The notes: generated from the letters alone by a model not told the origin. 64,000 nt of DNA from Firmicutes bacterium UBA3572 (GCA_002375985.1 DFNH01000018.1:1-64000); one strand, 5' to 3'. Shown: positions 39,586 to 49,083, counted from the first letter of the stretch. Translations and numbers: made by a program.

Positions 39586-41361
39586 ATGGCACGCGAGAGA
39601 GTGTACATCGACGCTGACGTTCTGATAATCGGCGGTGGTACAGCCGGGTGCCTGGCGGCCTACGAGGCCCGTAAGGTAGGGGGCGACGACCTGAAGATCG
39701 TCATTTTGGAGAAGTCCTTCATCCGCAACAGCGGCGCCCTTTCCGCCGGGATGAACGCTTTGAACATGTACCTGAATCAGGGCACGCCTGAAGATCTCGT
39801 GGCTTACATCCGGTACGATATGTGTGGGGCGCCGGTGCGCGAGGACATCCTTCTGAGTGTGGCCGAACTGGTCAACGAAACAGTGGCCATGATGGAAAAG
39901 GAGGGGCTGCCGATCAAAAAGAAAGCGGACGGCAGCTACCTGAACCGCGGCAAATGGAATATTGAAATCAACGGATCCATGCTCAAACCCATTACCGCCA
40001 ATATGGCGATCAAGGCCCGGGCCCGGGTTTACAACCGGGTGTATGTTACCGACCTGATCAAGGTGGGTGACGCGGTCGCCGGGTGCGTGGGTTTTGGGGT
40101 GCGGGACGGCAAGATGTACGTCGCCCGCGGCAAAGTGGTGCTGGTGTGCGCCGGCGGGGCGGCCGGGATCTGGCGCCCGCGGGGACACGGGGACGCCCAC
40201 CACCGGATCTGGTATTATCCGTTTAACACCGGCGGCAGCTACGCAATGTGCAAGCGGGTCGGCGCGAAGATGGTCGGTTTTGATACCCGGTTTGTCCCGG
40301 TACGGACCAAAGATACCTACTCCGCCACCGGAACCCTTTCCATCGGCATGTGGGCCCCCATGGTGAACGCCAAGGGTGAGGCCTTTATGGAGGAGCGGGA
40401 GGAGTACGCCAAACTGGGCGGTCACACCGCCCCCACGCCGCTTCGGGTCTGGGCTTACTGCCGCGAAATGGAAAACCACCGCGGGCCCTGCTACATGGAT
40501 ACCACCCGGGGCGACCCGGAGCGGGTGGAGGGGCTCAAAGCCCAATACCTGGATATGGCTCCATGTCTTGTGCTCTATTGGGCCTGCAACGACATCAACC
40601 CGGGACGGGAACCGGTTGAAATCGATGCGGCTGACCCCTCCATTGTCGGTGCCCACGCCGCCTGTGCGGGGGCCTGGACGATAGGCACTTCCCGGATGAC
40701 CACGGTCGAACGCCTGTTTGTTTCGGGTGACGCGCTGGGCGCTGCTCCCTCGCGTTTCATTTCCGGGACCTGGACCTGTGGACGGCTGGCCGGACGGCAT
40801 ATGGTCCGCTACCTCCGGGAAAAGCAGCCGCAACTCTTAGAGATCAGCCCGGCTGAGGTCGACGCGCTGGAGGCACGGATCTTTGCGCCTCTTGAGCGGT
40901 ACCAAAAGTGCTCTTTTTACACCAACGGTGAACCGGTAGAGGGTGTGTTACCGCAGCAAATGGAATGGCGGATGCAGAACATCATGGAGGAATATTGCGG
41001 CGGTCGTTCGCGGTGGTTTTACGTAAACGAGACCAACCTGGCGATTGCGCGCAAGCTTGTTAACCGGTTGCGCCGGGAACAACTGCAGTATCTGGTGGCT
41101 AAGGATACGCATGATCTGCAGTTGGCTTGGGACGTGATCAACCGGCTGGACGTTTGCCAGTTGGTGATTGACCACATTGACTACCGGAAGGAAACCCGTT
41201 ATCCGGGATATGTCAACCGCACGGACTATCCGGAGGTCGACGACCATAACTTCGACTGTTTCGTTACCTCGGTCTGGGATCCGGAAACCGATGAGCTACA
41301 GTTTTCCAAGGAGCCCTACCAGCAAATCGTTCCCGGGGACCGCAAGTCCGAGACCGTGTAG
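39586..41361 (+). CDS. Divergent AprA-like flavoprotein
   Basis: The 591-residue protein is an FAD enzyme of the APS reductase/fumarate reductase family (ADVLIIGGGTAGCLAAYEAR, IRNSGALSAGMNALNMYL). It resembles the canonical AprA encoded at 43457 but differs in length and much of its sequence. Catalytic-looking residues are kept: RFVPVRTKDTYSATG (Arg 235/240) aligns by eye with RFIPVRFKDAYGPVG, and GAHAACAGAW (His 357) with GSHSGASGAW. ATG 39586 follows GGAGGGAGAGGTG. A matching short AprB-like ferredoxin follows, so it should form a heterodimer that either reduces APS or acts on another sulfur or nucleotide substrate. The gene order (alpha then beta) is opposite to the main apr operon. Confidence 0.8.
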   Translation: MARERVYIDADVLIIGGGTAGCLAAYEARKVGGDDLKIVILEKSFIRNSGALSAGMNALNMYLNQGTPEDLVAYIRYDMCGAPVREDILLSVAELVNETVAMMEKEGLPIKKKADGSYLNRGKWNIEINGSMLKPITANMAIKARARVYNRVYVTDLIKVGDAVAGCVGFGVRDGKMYVARGKVVLVCAGGAAGIWRPRGHGDAHHRIWYYPFNTGGSYAMCKRVGAKMVGFDTRFVPVRTKDTYSATGTLSIGMWAPMVNAKGEAFMEEREEYAKLGGHTAPTPLRVWAYCREMENHRGPCYMDTTRGDPERVEGLKAQYLDMAPCLVLYWACNDINPGREPVEIDAADPSIVGAHAACAGAWTIGTSRMTTVERLFVSGDALGAAPSRFISGTWTCGRLAGRHMVRYLREKQPQLLEISPAEVDALEARIFAPLERYQKCSFYTNGEPVEGVLPQQMEWRMQNIMEEYCGGRSRWFYVNETNLAIARKLVNRLRREQLQYLVAKDTHDLQLAWDVINRLDVCQLVIDHIDYRKETRYPGYVNRTDYPEVDDHNFDCFVTSVWDPETDELQFSKEPYQQIVPGDRKSETV

Positions 41362-41400
41362 ACGAGACAGACGAAGAGATTAGGAAAGGGGGAATCACCC

Positions 41401-41742
41401 GTGCCACCCTATGTGCTTCCTGATAAATGTGACGGTTGCCAGGGTGAAAAAGCGCCGCTCTGCGAGTTGGTCTGCCCCGGGAACCTGATGGTGGTTGAAA
41501 AAAATACCGGGAAAGCAGTATGCCGTGAACCGGGGGACTGTTGGGACTGCATGACCTGTACCAAATCCTGTGCCCGTCAGGCCATCCAGACCAGGATTCA
41601 GTACCAGCTCGCTTTTTACCCCGGCAAGCTCATCCCGTTGGTCGGCCCGCGCAGCGTAACCTGGACGCTGGTTGACTGCCACGGCAACGTGGAGCGATTT
41701 ATCATGCGTACCCTGGCCGGGGAGGAGGATGACGAGATCTAG
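41401..41742 (+). CDS. Short AprB-like two-cluster ferredoxin
   Basis: The 113-residue protein keeps both [4Fe-4S] motifs of AprB (CDGCQGEKAPLCELVCP and CWDCMTCTKSCARQ) and the following beta region (VTWTLVDCHGNVERFIMRT). It lacks the roughly 35-residue C-terminal tail that wraps around AprA in the canonical enzyme. It would pass electrons to the AprA-like partner 40 bases upstream. GTG 41401 follows AAAGGGGGAATC. A terminator follows, so the pair forms its own operon. Confidence 0.82.
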   Translation: MPPYVLPDKCDGCQGEKAPLCELVCPGNLMVVEKNTGKAVCREPGDCWDCMTCTKSCARQAIQTRIQYQLAFYPGKLIPLVGPRSVTWTLVDCHGNVERFIMRTLAGEEDDEI

Positions 41743-41769
41743 GCTTTGGTAGGGAACGCTAGAAAAGGC

Positions 41770-41798
41770 GCGGCGCGAGAACATTCGCGCCGCTTTTT
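41770..41798 (+). terminator. Terminator of the AprA/B-like operon
   Basis: GCGGCGCGA (41770-41778) and TCGCGCCGC (41785-41793) form a 9-base stem followed by five T residues. Confidence 0.85.
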
Positions 41799-41826
41799 GC
41801 TGCCTTGCGTGGCTGTGGGGGCTGCC

Positions 41827-42246
41827 TTAGTCGTCTTCCGGGTCTGGTTCCGGCACAAATTTCTTCCCCGGTTCGTAGCCCGGAATCTGCTCCTTGATCA
41901 AATCCTCTTCCTGTTCTTCTTTTTGCACCTGGATTACCGTCTCCAGGACCTTGTTGATCAGCTTCTGGTAGCTCCGCTGGGATTCGTGAAAAGCACTGAT
42001 GGTCGGGTGGGCGGCCATTTTCAGCTCCATTTCCTCCAGGGCCCGGACCTCTTGTTGGGAAAGTGCTTGGCCCTGCGCCTGCTTTTTTTTGGCGGCATCC
42101 TGCATAAGATGAAAGGTTTTTAGCATCTCCAGGGCGGCGTTGTCGTTGAACATGGCTTTTTGTTTTGCTTTCACGTCACGGTATTCCGGAGATTGGGTCA
42201 GCACTCTCCCCAGTTCTCGGGCCTTATCCAGAACGGCATCCGACAC
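41827..42246 (-). CDS. YlbF/YmcA-family protein
   Basis: The 139-residue all-helical protein fits the YlbF/YmcA family (LDKARELGRVLTQSPEYRDVKAKQKAMFNDNAALEMLKTF and HPTISAFHESQRSYQKLINKVLETVI). In Bacillus these proteins act with YaaT in RNA processing by RNase Y and affect competence, sporulation and biofilm. The C-terminal tail is acidic and proline-rich. The start is a GTG at 42246 with GGGAGG twelve bases away. It lies on the opposite strand inside the sulfate-reduction region, and its role there is unclear. Confidence 0.75.
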   Translation of the reverse strand: MSDAVLDKARELGRVLTQSPEYRDVKAKQKAMFNDNAALEMLKTFHLMQDAAKKKQAQGQALSQQEVRALEEMELKMAAHPTISAFHESQRSYQKLINKVLETVIQVQKEEQEEDLIKEQIPGYEPGKKFVPEPDPEDD

Positions 42247-42515
42247 TTGGTTTCAAAACCTCCCATTCCACAAACTGTCATATTACTTTTTCCTCCAGGT
42301 GCAGAAAAAACTGGACCAGATGCGTTTTGTTTTTAAAATATCGTCGCTTGGCACCTGCGTTCACATATTATACCACGGTTGCCGGGAGACAACAATGTAC
42401 AATGTGATTGTTAAAGCAAATACAGACCCGGTCCAAGGATAGGGAAGACCGCCTTTTTATGACAAGGTGCGTAAGAAACCGCAGAAATGACCGATCTTTT
42501 CCTGGCAATTGGGAC

Positions 42516-42544
42516 TTGTCTTCACCAACGAATCATGCTATAGT
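42516..42544 (+). promoter_or_regulatory. Promoter of the apr-qmo operon
   Basis: TTGTCT (42516-42521), a 17-base spacer and TATAGT (42539-42544) form a plausible housekeeping promoter. Transcription would begin near 42551. Confidence 0.6.
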
Positions 42545-42968
42545 GGACAAAAATCACGGATGGAGTTTAGCCGTATCGCAGTAAGCTATTGTTCGATAGT
42601 TTTATGTGCCGATCTTCACAAGTTAACCCGCTAGCCAGTTGGGCAATTCTTAGAGAAATCAGTTTGCCTAAGAGAGAACATTTGGAAAATACTTGTCCGC
42701 CAGAAGAAGGAAATTGGTCCGTAAAGTAGAATTATCGCCGCAACAAGATTGTTTCAACTTGTGTTTCGTGCCTGCCTCTGCCGGAAGCGTTTTGGGGTGT
42801 CCCCCAGAGACCGGCGGTCAGAGGAGAAGGGTGAATAAACCGTTACAAATCACTTGCAACTTTAATGCGGAGAAGGGAGTGGTGCGGCACCGAAAGTCCG
42901 GGTAGAGTTCGGTAGTGATCTTATCTGTTCCCCACGGCTAGAATGCTAAAATTAGGAGGTTTGAGTTA
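42545..42968 (+). other. Long AT-richer leader upstream of aprB
   Basis: About 420 bases of low-GC sequence without a credible gene lie between the promoter and aprB. It contains several G/C-rich segments that could fold (for example CACCGAAAGTCCGGGTAGAG near 42890) and ends with AGGAGGT before aprB. A regulatory leader or an additional promoter is possible; no known riboswitch was recognised. The DNA from 42247 to 42515 likewise shows no gene. Confidence 0.45.
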
Positions 42969-43409
42969 ATGCCGACATTTGTAATGACCGAAAAGTGTGA
43001 CGGCTGCAAGGGGCAGGACAAGACCGCGTGTATGTACATTTGCCCCAACGACCTGATGGTCCTGGACAAGGAAAGAATGAAAGCTTACAACCGGGCTCCT
43101 GACGAGTGTTGGGAATGCCTGTGCTGCGTAAAGATTTGCCCGCAACAGGCAATGGACTTCAGGGGTTACCAGGACTTCGTGCCGATGGGTGCGAGTTGCG
43201 TGCCGCTCAGAGGCTCCCAGGATATTATGTGGACCGTTAAGTTCCGGAATGGTACCGTAAAGCGGTTCAAGTTCCCCATCCGGACGACTGAAGAGGGCAG
43301 CGCGGTGCCCGACGGCGGCTACGGCGCAGGCACGGATGACATTAACGATATCAACCTGTTCACCGAGCCGGCTTCGCTGGGTGTGGAAGTCCCGAGCCCG
43401 AAGAAATAG
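42969..43409 (+). CDS. aprB: Adenylylsulfate (APS) reductase beta subunit
   Basis: The 146-residue iron-sulfur subunit has CDGCKGQDKTACMYICP and CWECLCCVKICPQQAM, binding two [4Fe-4S] clusters that deliver electrons to FAD in AprA. A beta-rich part (IMWTVKFRNGTVKRFKFPIR) and the C-terminal tail that clasps AprA follow, giving the usual length for sulfate reducers. ATG 42969 has AGGAGGTTTGAG before it. It heads the operon aprB-aprA-qmoA-qmoB-hdrC-hdrB. Confidence 0.96.
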   Translation: MPTFVMTEKCDGCKGQDKTACMYICPNDLMVLDKERMKAYNRAPDECWECLCCVKICPQQAMDFRGYQDFVPMGASCVPLRGSQDIMWTVKFRNGTVKRFKFPIRTTEEGSAVPDGGYGAGTDDINDINLFTEPASLGVEVPSPKK

Positions 43410-43456
43410 CGGGATTAATTACGAGAATATAATGCAAATTGCGAGGAGGTTACATA

Positions 43457-45361
43457 ATGCCAGTGCCGAATTTCGAAACTGTAGAAGTCACCGCTGACCT
43501 GCTTATCATTGGTGGCGGTATGGCGGCGTGTGGTGCGGCCGTGGAAGCATCGCACTGGGCCAAGAAGCATGGTCTCAAGGTAGTCCTGGTGGACAAAGCC
43601 GCCATGGACCGGAGCGGTGCGGTTGCCCAGGGTCTTTCGGCCATCAACCTGTACCTTGGCCTGCGTGACAATGAGAATACCGTGATGGACTATGTTGAGT
43701 ACGTGCGGAGCGACCTGATGGGCATTGCCCGTGACGACCTGGTCTACAATATCGCCCGGCACGTTGACTCCACCGTGCACCTGTTTGAAAAATGGGGTCT
43801 CCCGATCTGGCCGAAGAGCGAGGATGATCCTTTCCGTGTTGGTCCGTATCAGCGGGGCGGCCGGTGGCAGGTAATGATCAACGGCGAATCCTACAAGATC
43901 ATCGTTGCCGAAGCCGCGAAGAACGCGCTGAACGATTGTGGTGCGGAGATCTATGAGCGCGTGTTCATCGTGGAGCCGCTGCTCGACGGCAACCGGATCG
44001 CCGGCGCGGTCGGCTTTAGCGTCCGGGAAGAGAAGTTCTACGTTTTCCGGGCGAAGGCCGTCCTGTGCGCGATGGGCGGCTGCGTGGGTGTGTTCCGTCC
44101 GCGGTCTTCCGGTGAGGGTCTCGGCCGCTCCTGGTACCCGCCGTTCTCCACCGGTTCCAGCGCGTACTTCACCATCAAGGCCGGCGCCGAGATGACCTGC
44201 CAGGAAGTCCGGTTCATCCCGGTACGCTTCAAGGACGCTTACGGTCCGGTCGGTGCCTGGTTCCTGCTCTTCAAGTCCCGGGCGACCAACGCGTATGGTG
44301 ATAATTATATGGTCACCAACGCTGCCGAACTGGACAAGTGGGGCAAGTATGCCAAGGTGAAACCGATGCCGGCTAACCTGCGCAACTGGCTCGGGATGAT
44401 CGACGTCACGGCCGGCAAAGGCCCGATCTACATGCAGACGGCCGAGGCCATCCAGAATCTGGCCGCCAAGTACAAGGACGACGAGAAGGCCTTCAAGAAG
44501 AAGCTGAAGCTCCTCGAGGCCGAAGCTTGGGAAGACTTCCTCGACATGACCATTTCCCAGGCGCTCCTGTGGGCGGCCTGCAACATCGAGCCTGAGAAGA
44601 AGGAATCCGAAATCGCCGCGGCCGAGCCGTACTTCATCGGTTCGCACTCCGGTGCCTCCGGCGCCTGGGTCAGCGGTCCGGAAGACGTGGCTCCGCCGGA
44701 ATACTTCTGGGGCTACGCCAACATGACCACCGTGGACGGCCTGTTCGCGGCCGGCGACGCTTCCGGCGCCTCGAGCCACAAGTTCTCCTCCGGTTCGCAC
44801 GCCGAGGGTCGTATCGCCGGCAAGTCGGCCTGCAAGTACCTGGTCGACAAGAACCCCGACCTGCCGAATGTTGACCCGGCGGAGATCGAGGCTCTGAAGG
44901 AGCGGATCCTGCGGCCGTTCAAGATCTTCGAGGAGAACAAGGACTTCACCACCGCGGAAGAAGTCAACCCGAACTACATTCTGCCGAAGCAGTACAAGTT
45001 CCGCATCCAGAAGCTGATGGACGAGTATGCCGGCGGCTGGGGCTCCAACTTCCAGACCTCCAAGCCCCTCCTGGAGAAGGGGATGGAGTACTTGCAGATG
45101 CTGAAGGAAGACTCCGAGAAGCTGGCTGCGCGTGACCTGAACGAGCTAATGCGTTGCTGGGAGAACATCCACCGGACCTGGGTTGCCGAGGCCCACATCC
45201 GGACCATCCTGTTCCGCGAAGAGACGCGGTGGCCGGGCTACTACTTCCGGGCTGACTTCCCCAAGATCGACGAGGAAAACTGGGAAGTCTTCGTCAACAC
45301 GAAGTACGACCCGAAGACCGGCGAGTGGGAAGTCTTCAAGAGAGACATCATCAGACTGTAA
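43457..45361 (+). CDS. aprA: Adenylylsulfate (APS) reductase alpha subunit
   Basis: The 634-residue FAD subunit reduces APS to sulfite and AMP in the cytoplasm. It begins with the dinucleotide fold ADLLIIGGGMAACGAAVEA, and has RSGAVAQGLSAINLYLG, the substrate-site region EVRFIPVRFKDAYGPVGAW (Arg 252/257) and GSHSGASGAW (His 397), matching catalytic Arg/His of the Archaeoglobus enzyme. ATG 43457 follows CGAGGAGGT; a GTG-like longer frame is not needed. The codon use is notably uniform and C-rich, which suits a highly expressed gene. Confidence 0.97.
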   Translation: MPVPNFETVEVTADLLIIGGGMAACGAAVEASHWAKKHGLKVVLVDKAAMDRSGAVAQGLSAINLYLGLRDNENTVMDYVEYVRSDLMGIARDDLVYNIARHVDSTVHLFEKWGLPIWPKSEDDPFRVGPYQRGGRWQVMINGESYKIIVAEAAKNALNDCGAEIYERVFIVEPLLDGNRIAGAVGFSVREEKFYVFRAKAVLCAMGGCVGVFRPRSSGEGLGRSWYPPFSTGSSAYFTIKAGAEMTCQEVRFIPVRFKDAYGPVGAWFLLFKSRATNAYGDNYMVTNAAELDKWGKYAKVKPMPANLRNWLGMIDVTAGKGPIYMQTAEAIQNLAAKYKDDEKAFKKKLKLLEAEAWEDFLDMTISQALLWAACNIEPEKKESEIAAAEPYFIGSHSGASGAWVSGPEDVAPPEYFWGYANMTTVDGLFAAGDASGASSHKFSSGSHAEGRIAGKSACKYLVDKNPDLPNVDPAEIEALKERILRPFKIFEENKDFTTAEEVNPNYILPKQYKFRIQKLMDEYAGGWGSNFQTSKPLLEKGMEYLQMLKEDSEKLAARDLNELMRCWENIHRTWVAEAHIRTILFREETRWPGYYFRADFPKIDEENWEVFVNTKYDPKTGEWEVFKRDIIRL

Positions 45362-45378
45362 CTGCCAGAGGGGAGAAA

Positions 45379-45405
45379 GCGGGCGAAATCAAAGATTTCG
45401 CCCGC
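45379..45405 (+). terminator. Strong hairpin between aprA and qmoA
   Basis: GCGGGCGAAATC and GATTTCGCCCGC form a perfect 12-base stem with a 3-base loop, followed by a pyrimidine-rich run TTCCTTCTTCTTTTCTC. It should end or attenuate transcription, giving more aprBA than qmo mRNA. Confidence 0.7.
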
Positions 45406-45566
45406 CAGCTTCCTTCTTCTTTTCTCAAAGCCGGACGGATCCGGCCTGGCGAGAGGAATCCAATGATCCCCGTAAATGCTTGGGCGGATGCCGACTGCAG
45501 CCGGAAACGGGAGGCCTCATGCCTCCCCAATATATGTTTAGTTCAATTTTCAATTAGGGTGATAAT

Positions 45567-46820
45567 ATGGCCAACAAAAGCATTTTGGTAATCGGGGGAG
45601 GGATTAGTGGGCTGACCACGGCGCTCGAAGCGGCCGAGGTGGGGTACGAAGTGTACCTGGTCGAGAAGAACCCCTACCTTGGTGGTCGGGTGGCTCAGAT
45701 GCACCACTACTTCCCCAAGCTTTGTCCCCCTAACTGCGGACTGGAGATTAACTTCAAACGGCTTCGCGGGAATCCACGCATCAAGTTCTTTACCTGTGCC
45801 GAGGTGGAACAGATTAGCGGTCAGAAGGGCGATTTTGATGTCACCGTCAAGGTTAACCCGCGGTACGTAAAACCGGAATGCACCGCCTGCGGTGAATGTG
45901 TGGCGGTCTGCCCGGCGGAGAGAGCCAACACCTTTAACTACGGTCTGGATAATACCAAGGCCGTCTACCTGCCCCACCCGTTTGCCTTCCCGCTGAAGTA
46001 CGTCATCGACCGAGATGCTTGTGCGGACGGTTGCCGTAAGTGCGTGGAAGCCTGTAAGTACAACGCCATCGACCTGGACATGGAGGTGGAAACGGTACAC
46101 CTGAAGGTTGGGGCGATCGTGTACGCCACTGGCTGGCAACCTTACGACGCCACCAAGATCAGCTATTATGGTTTCGGCCGCCATAAGAACGTGATCACCA
46201 ACGTGATGCTGGAACGGTTGGCCGTCCCGAACGGCCCGACCGGGGGACGGATTGTGCGCCCGTCGGACGGCAAAGAGCCGGAAACCATCGCTTTTGTGCA
46301 GTGCGCCGGCTCGCGCGACGAGAACCACCAGCCTTACTGTTCCCAGGTCTGTTGTCTGGCCAGCCTGAAACACATTACCTATATCCGGGAGAACAACCCG
46401 AACGCTAAGATTTACGTTTTCTACATCGACATTCGGGCCCTGGGTAAGTACGAGGACTTCTACACCAAGGTGGCCAACGATGAAAACGTGATCTTCATTA
46501 AGGGTAAGGTCGGCGAAATCACAGAGGACCCGGCGACCGGGGATCTGACCCTGGAGACCGAGGACCAGGGTGCCGGGCAGGTAGTGCAGCAGACGGTGAA
46601 CCTGGTGGTATTGGCGACCGGTATGGCGCCGTCCGTAACCGCGGTGCCGGCGGAACTGGCCGTGGTAGATGCGGGTGGTTTCGTGATTTCGGACATCGCC
46701 CAGACCGGTATCGGCGGCGCGGGGTGTGCCCACAAACCGATGGAGGTTTCGGCCAGTGTGCGTGACGCTACGGCGGCCGCGCTCAAGGCTGTTCAGGCTG
46801 TAGTGGGGGGTGGCAAGTAG
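45567..46820 (+). CDS. qmoA: Quinone-interacting membrane-bound oxidoreductase subunit QmoA
   Basis: The 417-residue protein is an HdrA-like flavoprotein. It has SILVIGGGISGLTTALEAAEVGYEVYLVEK, a Cys pair in LCPPNCGLE, a ferredoxin motif CTACGECVAVCP, a second, irregular one CADGCRKCVEACKYNAID, and FVQCAGSRDENHQPYCSQVCC. It is thought to carry electrons toward APS reductase, possibly with bifurcation or confurcation. ATG 45567 follows TTAGGGTG. It directly adjoins qmoB, with one base position between stop and start, and is related to qmoB by duplication. Confidence 0.95.
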   Translation: MANKSILVIGGGISGLTTALEAAEVGYEVYLVEKNPYLGGRVAQMHHYFPKLCPPNCGLEINFKRLRGNPRIKFFTCAEVEQISGQKGDFDVTVKVNPRYVKPECTACGECVAVCPAERANTFNYGLDNTKAVYLPHPFAFPLKYVIDRDACADGCRKCVEACKYNAIDLDMEVETVHLKVGAIVYATGWQPYDATKISYYGFGRHKNVITNVMLERLAVPNGPTGGRIVRPSDGKEPETIAFVQCAGSRDENHQPYCSQVCCLASLKHITYIRENNPNAKIYVFYIDIRALGKYEDFYTKVANDENVIFIKGKVGEITEDPATGDLTLETEDQGAGQVVQQTVNLVVLATGMAPSVTAVPAELAVVDAGGFVISDIAQTGIGGAGCAHKPMEVSASVRDATAAALKAVQAVVGGGK

Positions 46821-49034
46821 ATGACTAAGAAGCAAGCGGTATACTTCTGTACGGGCTGCGGCCTCGGGGAGGCCCTGGATATTCCGGCCCTGGTGAAGGT
46901 GGCCAAGAGTGAGTTCAAGATTCAGGACGTGAAAGAGCACCCCTTCCTGTGCGGCCCCGAAGGCGTCGCCCTGATCAAGAAGGATATCGAGGCGGGAGTC
47001 AACACCGTCAGCATCGCCGCTTGTTCGGAGCGGGTTTGCTATGATGTGTTTAATTTCGGGCCGTCAATCATTGTTGAAAGAATTCCGTTGCGGGAACGGG
47101 TTGCCTGGGTGCAGGAACCCGGCGACGAGGATACCAACATGATGGCCGAGGACTATGTGCGGATGGGTCTGTCCAGAGCAAAAGTCACCGAATTGCCGGA
47201 ACCGTTCCTGGTCGAGAATCCATCCAAGACCATCCTGGTGGTGGGCGGCGGCCTGGCCGGTATGACCGCCGCGTTGGAAGCGGCCAAGGCCGGCTACGAT
47301 GTGGTTTTGGTGGAAAAAGAGGCGCAACTCGGTGGCTGGGCCGGCAAGGTCTACAAGCTGCCGCCGCTGGTGGAGCCGTTCACCGATTTGGCCGAGAATA
47401 ACATTCCCGCCTTGGCCAAGGCTATTGAAGACAACCCGCGGATCAAGGTTTACACCGGGGCCACGATGGAAAGCATCGCCGGCGGTCCGGGTGTTTTCAA
47501 CGCCAAGATCAAGCACGGAGGCGGCACCGCCGAGGAGAAGGTGGGTGCCATCGTGCTGGCTACCGGCGCAAGGCCTTACGATCCCAAGAAGCTTACCTAC
47601 CTGGGCTATGGAAAGACCAACGTGGTTACCCATGCCGAGGTGGAGGAAATGGCCAAAAACGGCAAGCTTAAAGAGGTCAAACGGGTCGCTTTCATCCAGT
47701 GTGCCGGTTCGCGTGATCCGGAGCACCTGCCATATTGTTCGGCCGCCTGCTGTGTCGAAACCCTGAAACAGGCTGTTTACCTGAAGGAGTTTAATCCGGA
47801 TGCTCAGGTTTACATCTTCTACAAGGACATCCGGGCTACGGGTAAGTACGAGTACTTCTACAAGGCCGTACAGCAGACGGGCGCCGTGTTCATCAAAACC
47901 GAGATTCCCGGTGTGCAGGTGCTCGAGGACGGTGGCAAGCTTGCCGTGGCGGGTAAAGACATCATCCTGGGCGAGGACGTTACTATCGGAGACCTCGATC
48001 TGGTAGTGCTGGCCAACGGGATGCAGACCAACGCCGCCTTTGGTGAAGAAGTGGTCCTCGAGGATGCCGAGGCCGAAGCGGCCGCTGCCAAGGAAGAAGA
48101 AGCGGCGGTCAAGCTGGATCAGATCATCAAGTCCAACATGCTGAACCTGGTTTACCGTCAGGGTCCAGAAATGCCGGCGCTCAAGTACGGTTTCCCGGAT
48201 TCACATTTTATCTGCTTCCCGTACGAGACCCGCCGGACTGGTATCTACGCCGCCGGCGTTGTCCGGGCGACCATGCAGGTACCGGCGGCCATCGAGGACG
48301 CTACCGGCGCGGCCTTGAAGGCCATTCAGTGTGTAGAGGCCGTGGCCCGCGGCGAAGCGGTGCACCCGCGATCCGGAGACATCTCCTATCCGGAGTTCAA
48401 CATGAACCGCTGCACCCAGTGTAAGCGGTGCACCGAGGAATGTCCGTTCGGAGCGATCAACGAGGATGAAAAGGCCAATCCGCTGCCGGAGCGGACCCGC
48501 TGCCGGCGGTGCGGTACCTGTATGGGGGCTTGTCCGGAGCGGATTATCTCCTTCAAGAACTACTCGGTACCGATGATTGGCGGTATGGCCAAATCCATCG
48601 AGGTGCCGGAAGAAGAGGAGGAAAAACCGAGGATCCTCATTTTCGCTTGCGAGAACGATGCGATACCGGCGCTGGACATGGCGGGTATCGGCCGCATGAA
48701 GTACAGCGCTTGGGTGCGGGTCATTCCGTTGCGGTGCCTGGGTTCGCTCAACCTGGTGTGGATTTCCGATGCGATGTCTAGTGGCATTGACGGTGTAATG
48801 CTCCTGGGTTGCCGCCACGGTGAGGATTACCAGTGTCACTTTATCAAGGGCAGTGAGCTGGCCGAAATCCGCCTGTCCAAGGTGTCGGAGACATTAGACC
48901 GGCTGGGTCTGGAGTCTGAGCGTTGCCGGTTCCACCAGGTCAGCATTATGGATTACTACCGGATTCCGAAACTGATCGAAGACTTTGTGGCGAAGATCGA
49001 CGAACTCGGTCCGAACCCCATGAAGGGCTTTTAG
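46821..49034 (+). CDS. qmoB: QmoB (HdrA-like flavoprotein with MvhD domain)
   Basis: The 737-residue protein has an N-terminal Cys-containing region (YFCTGCGLG...CGPEG...ACSERVC), the flavin domain (TILVVGGGLAGMTAALEAAKAGYDVVLVEKE, IQCAGSRDPEHLPYCSAACC), two [4Fe-4S] motifs (CTQCKRCTEECP and CRRCGTCMGACP), and a C-terminal MvhD-like domain (about 600-735, LIFACENDAIPALDMAGIG, PLRCLGSLN, GCRHGEDYQCHF) that normally accepts electrons from a hydrogenase or similar partner. It forms the core of the Qmo complex with QmoA. Confidence 0.95.
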   Translation: MTKKQAVYFCTGCGLGEALDIPALVKVAKSEFKIQDVKEHPFLCGPEGVALIKKDIEAGVNTVSIAACSERVCYDVFNFGPSIIVERIPLRERVAWVQEPGDEDTNMMAEDYVRMGLSRAKVTELPEPFLVENPSKTILVVGGGLAGMTAALEAAKAGYDVVLVEKEAQLGGWAGKVYKLPPLVEPFTDLAENNIPALAKAIEDNPRIKVYTGATMESIAGGPGVFNAKIKHGGGTAEEKVGAIVLATGARPYDPKKLTYLGYGKTNVVTHAEVEEMAKNGKLKEVKRVAFIQCAGSRDPEHLPYCSAACCVETLKQAVYLKEFNPDAQVYIFYKDIRATGKYEYFYKAVQQTGAVFIKTEIPGVQVLEDGGKLAVAGKDIILGEDVTIGDLDLVVLANGMQTNAAFGEEVVLEDAEAEAAAAKEEEAAVKLDQIIKSNMLNLVYRQGPEMPALKYGFPDSHFICFPYETRRTGIYAAGVVRATMQVPAAIEDATGAALKAIQCVEAVARGEAVHPRSGDISYPEFNMNRCTQCKRCTEECPFGAINEDEKANPLPERTRCRRCGTCMGACPERIISFKNYSVPMIGGMAKSIEVPEEEEEKPRILIFACENDAIPALDMAGIGRMKYSAWVRVIPLRCLGSLNLVWISDAMSSGIDGVMLLGCRHGEDYQCHFIKGSELAEIRLSKVSETLDRLGLESERCRFHQVSIMDYYRIPKLIEDFVAKIDELGPNPMKGF

Positions 49035-49083
49035 GCTTGAACGGGGAGGGTCCGGGTCGTGACGCGTAACGCGCGGCCCGGAG

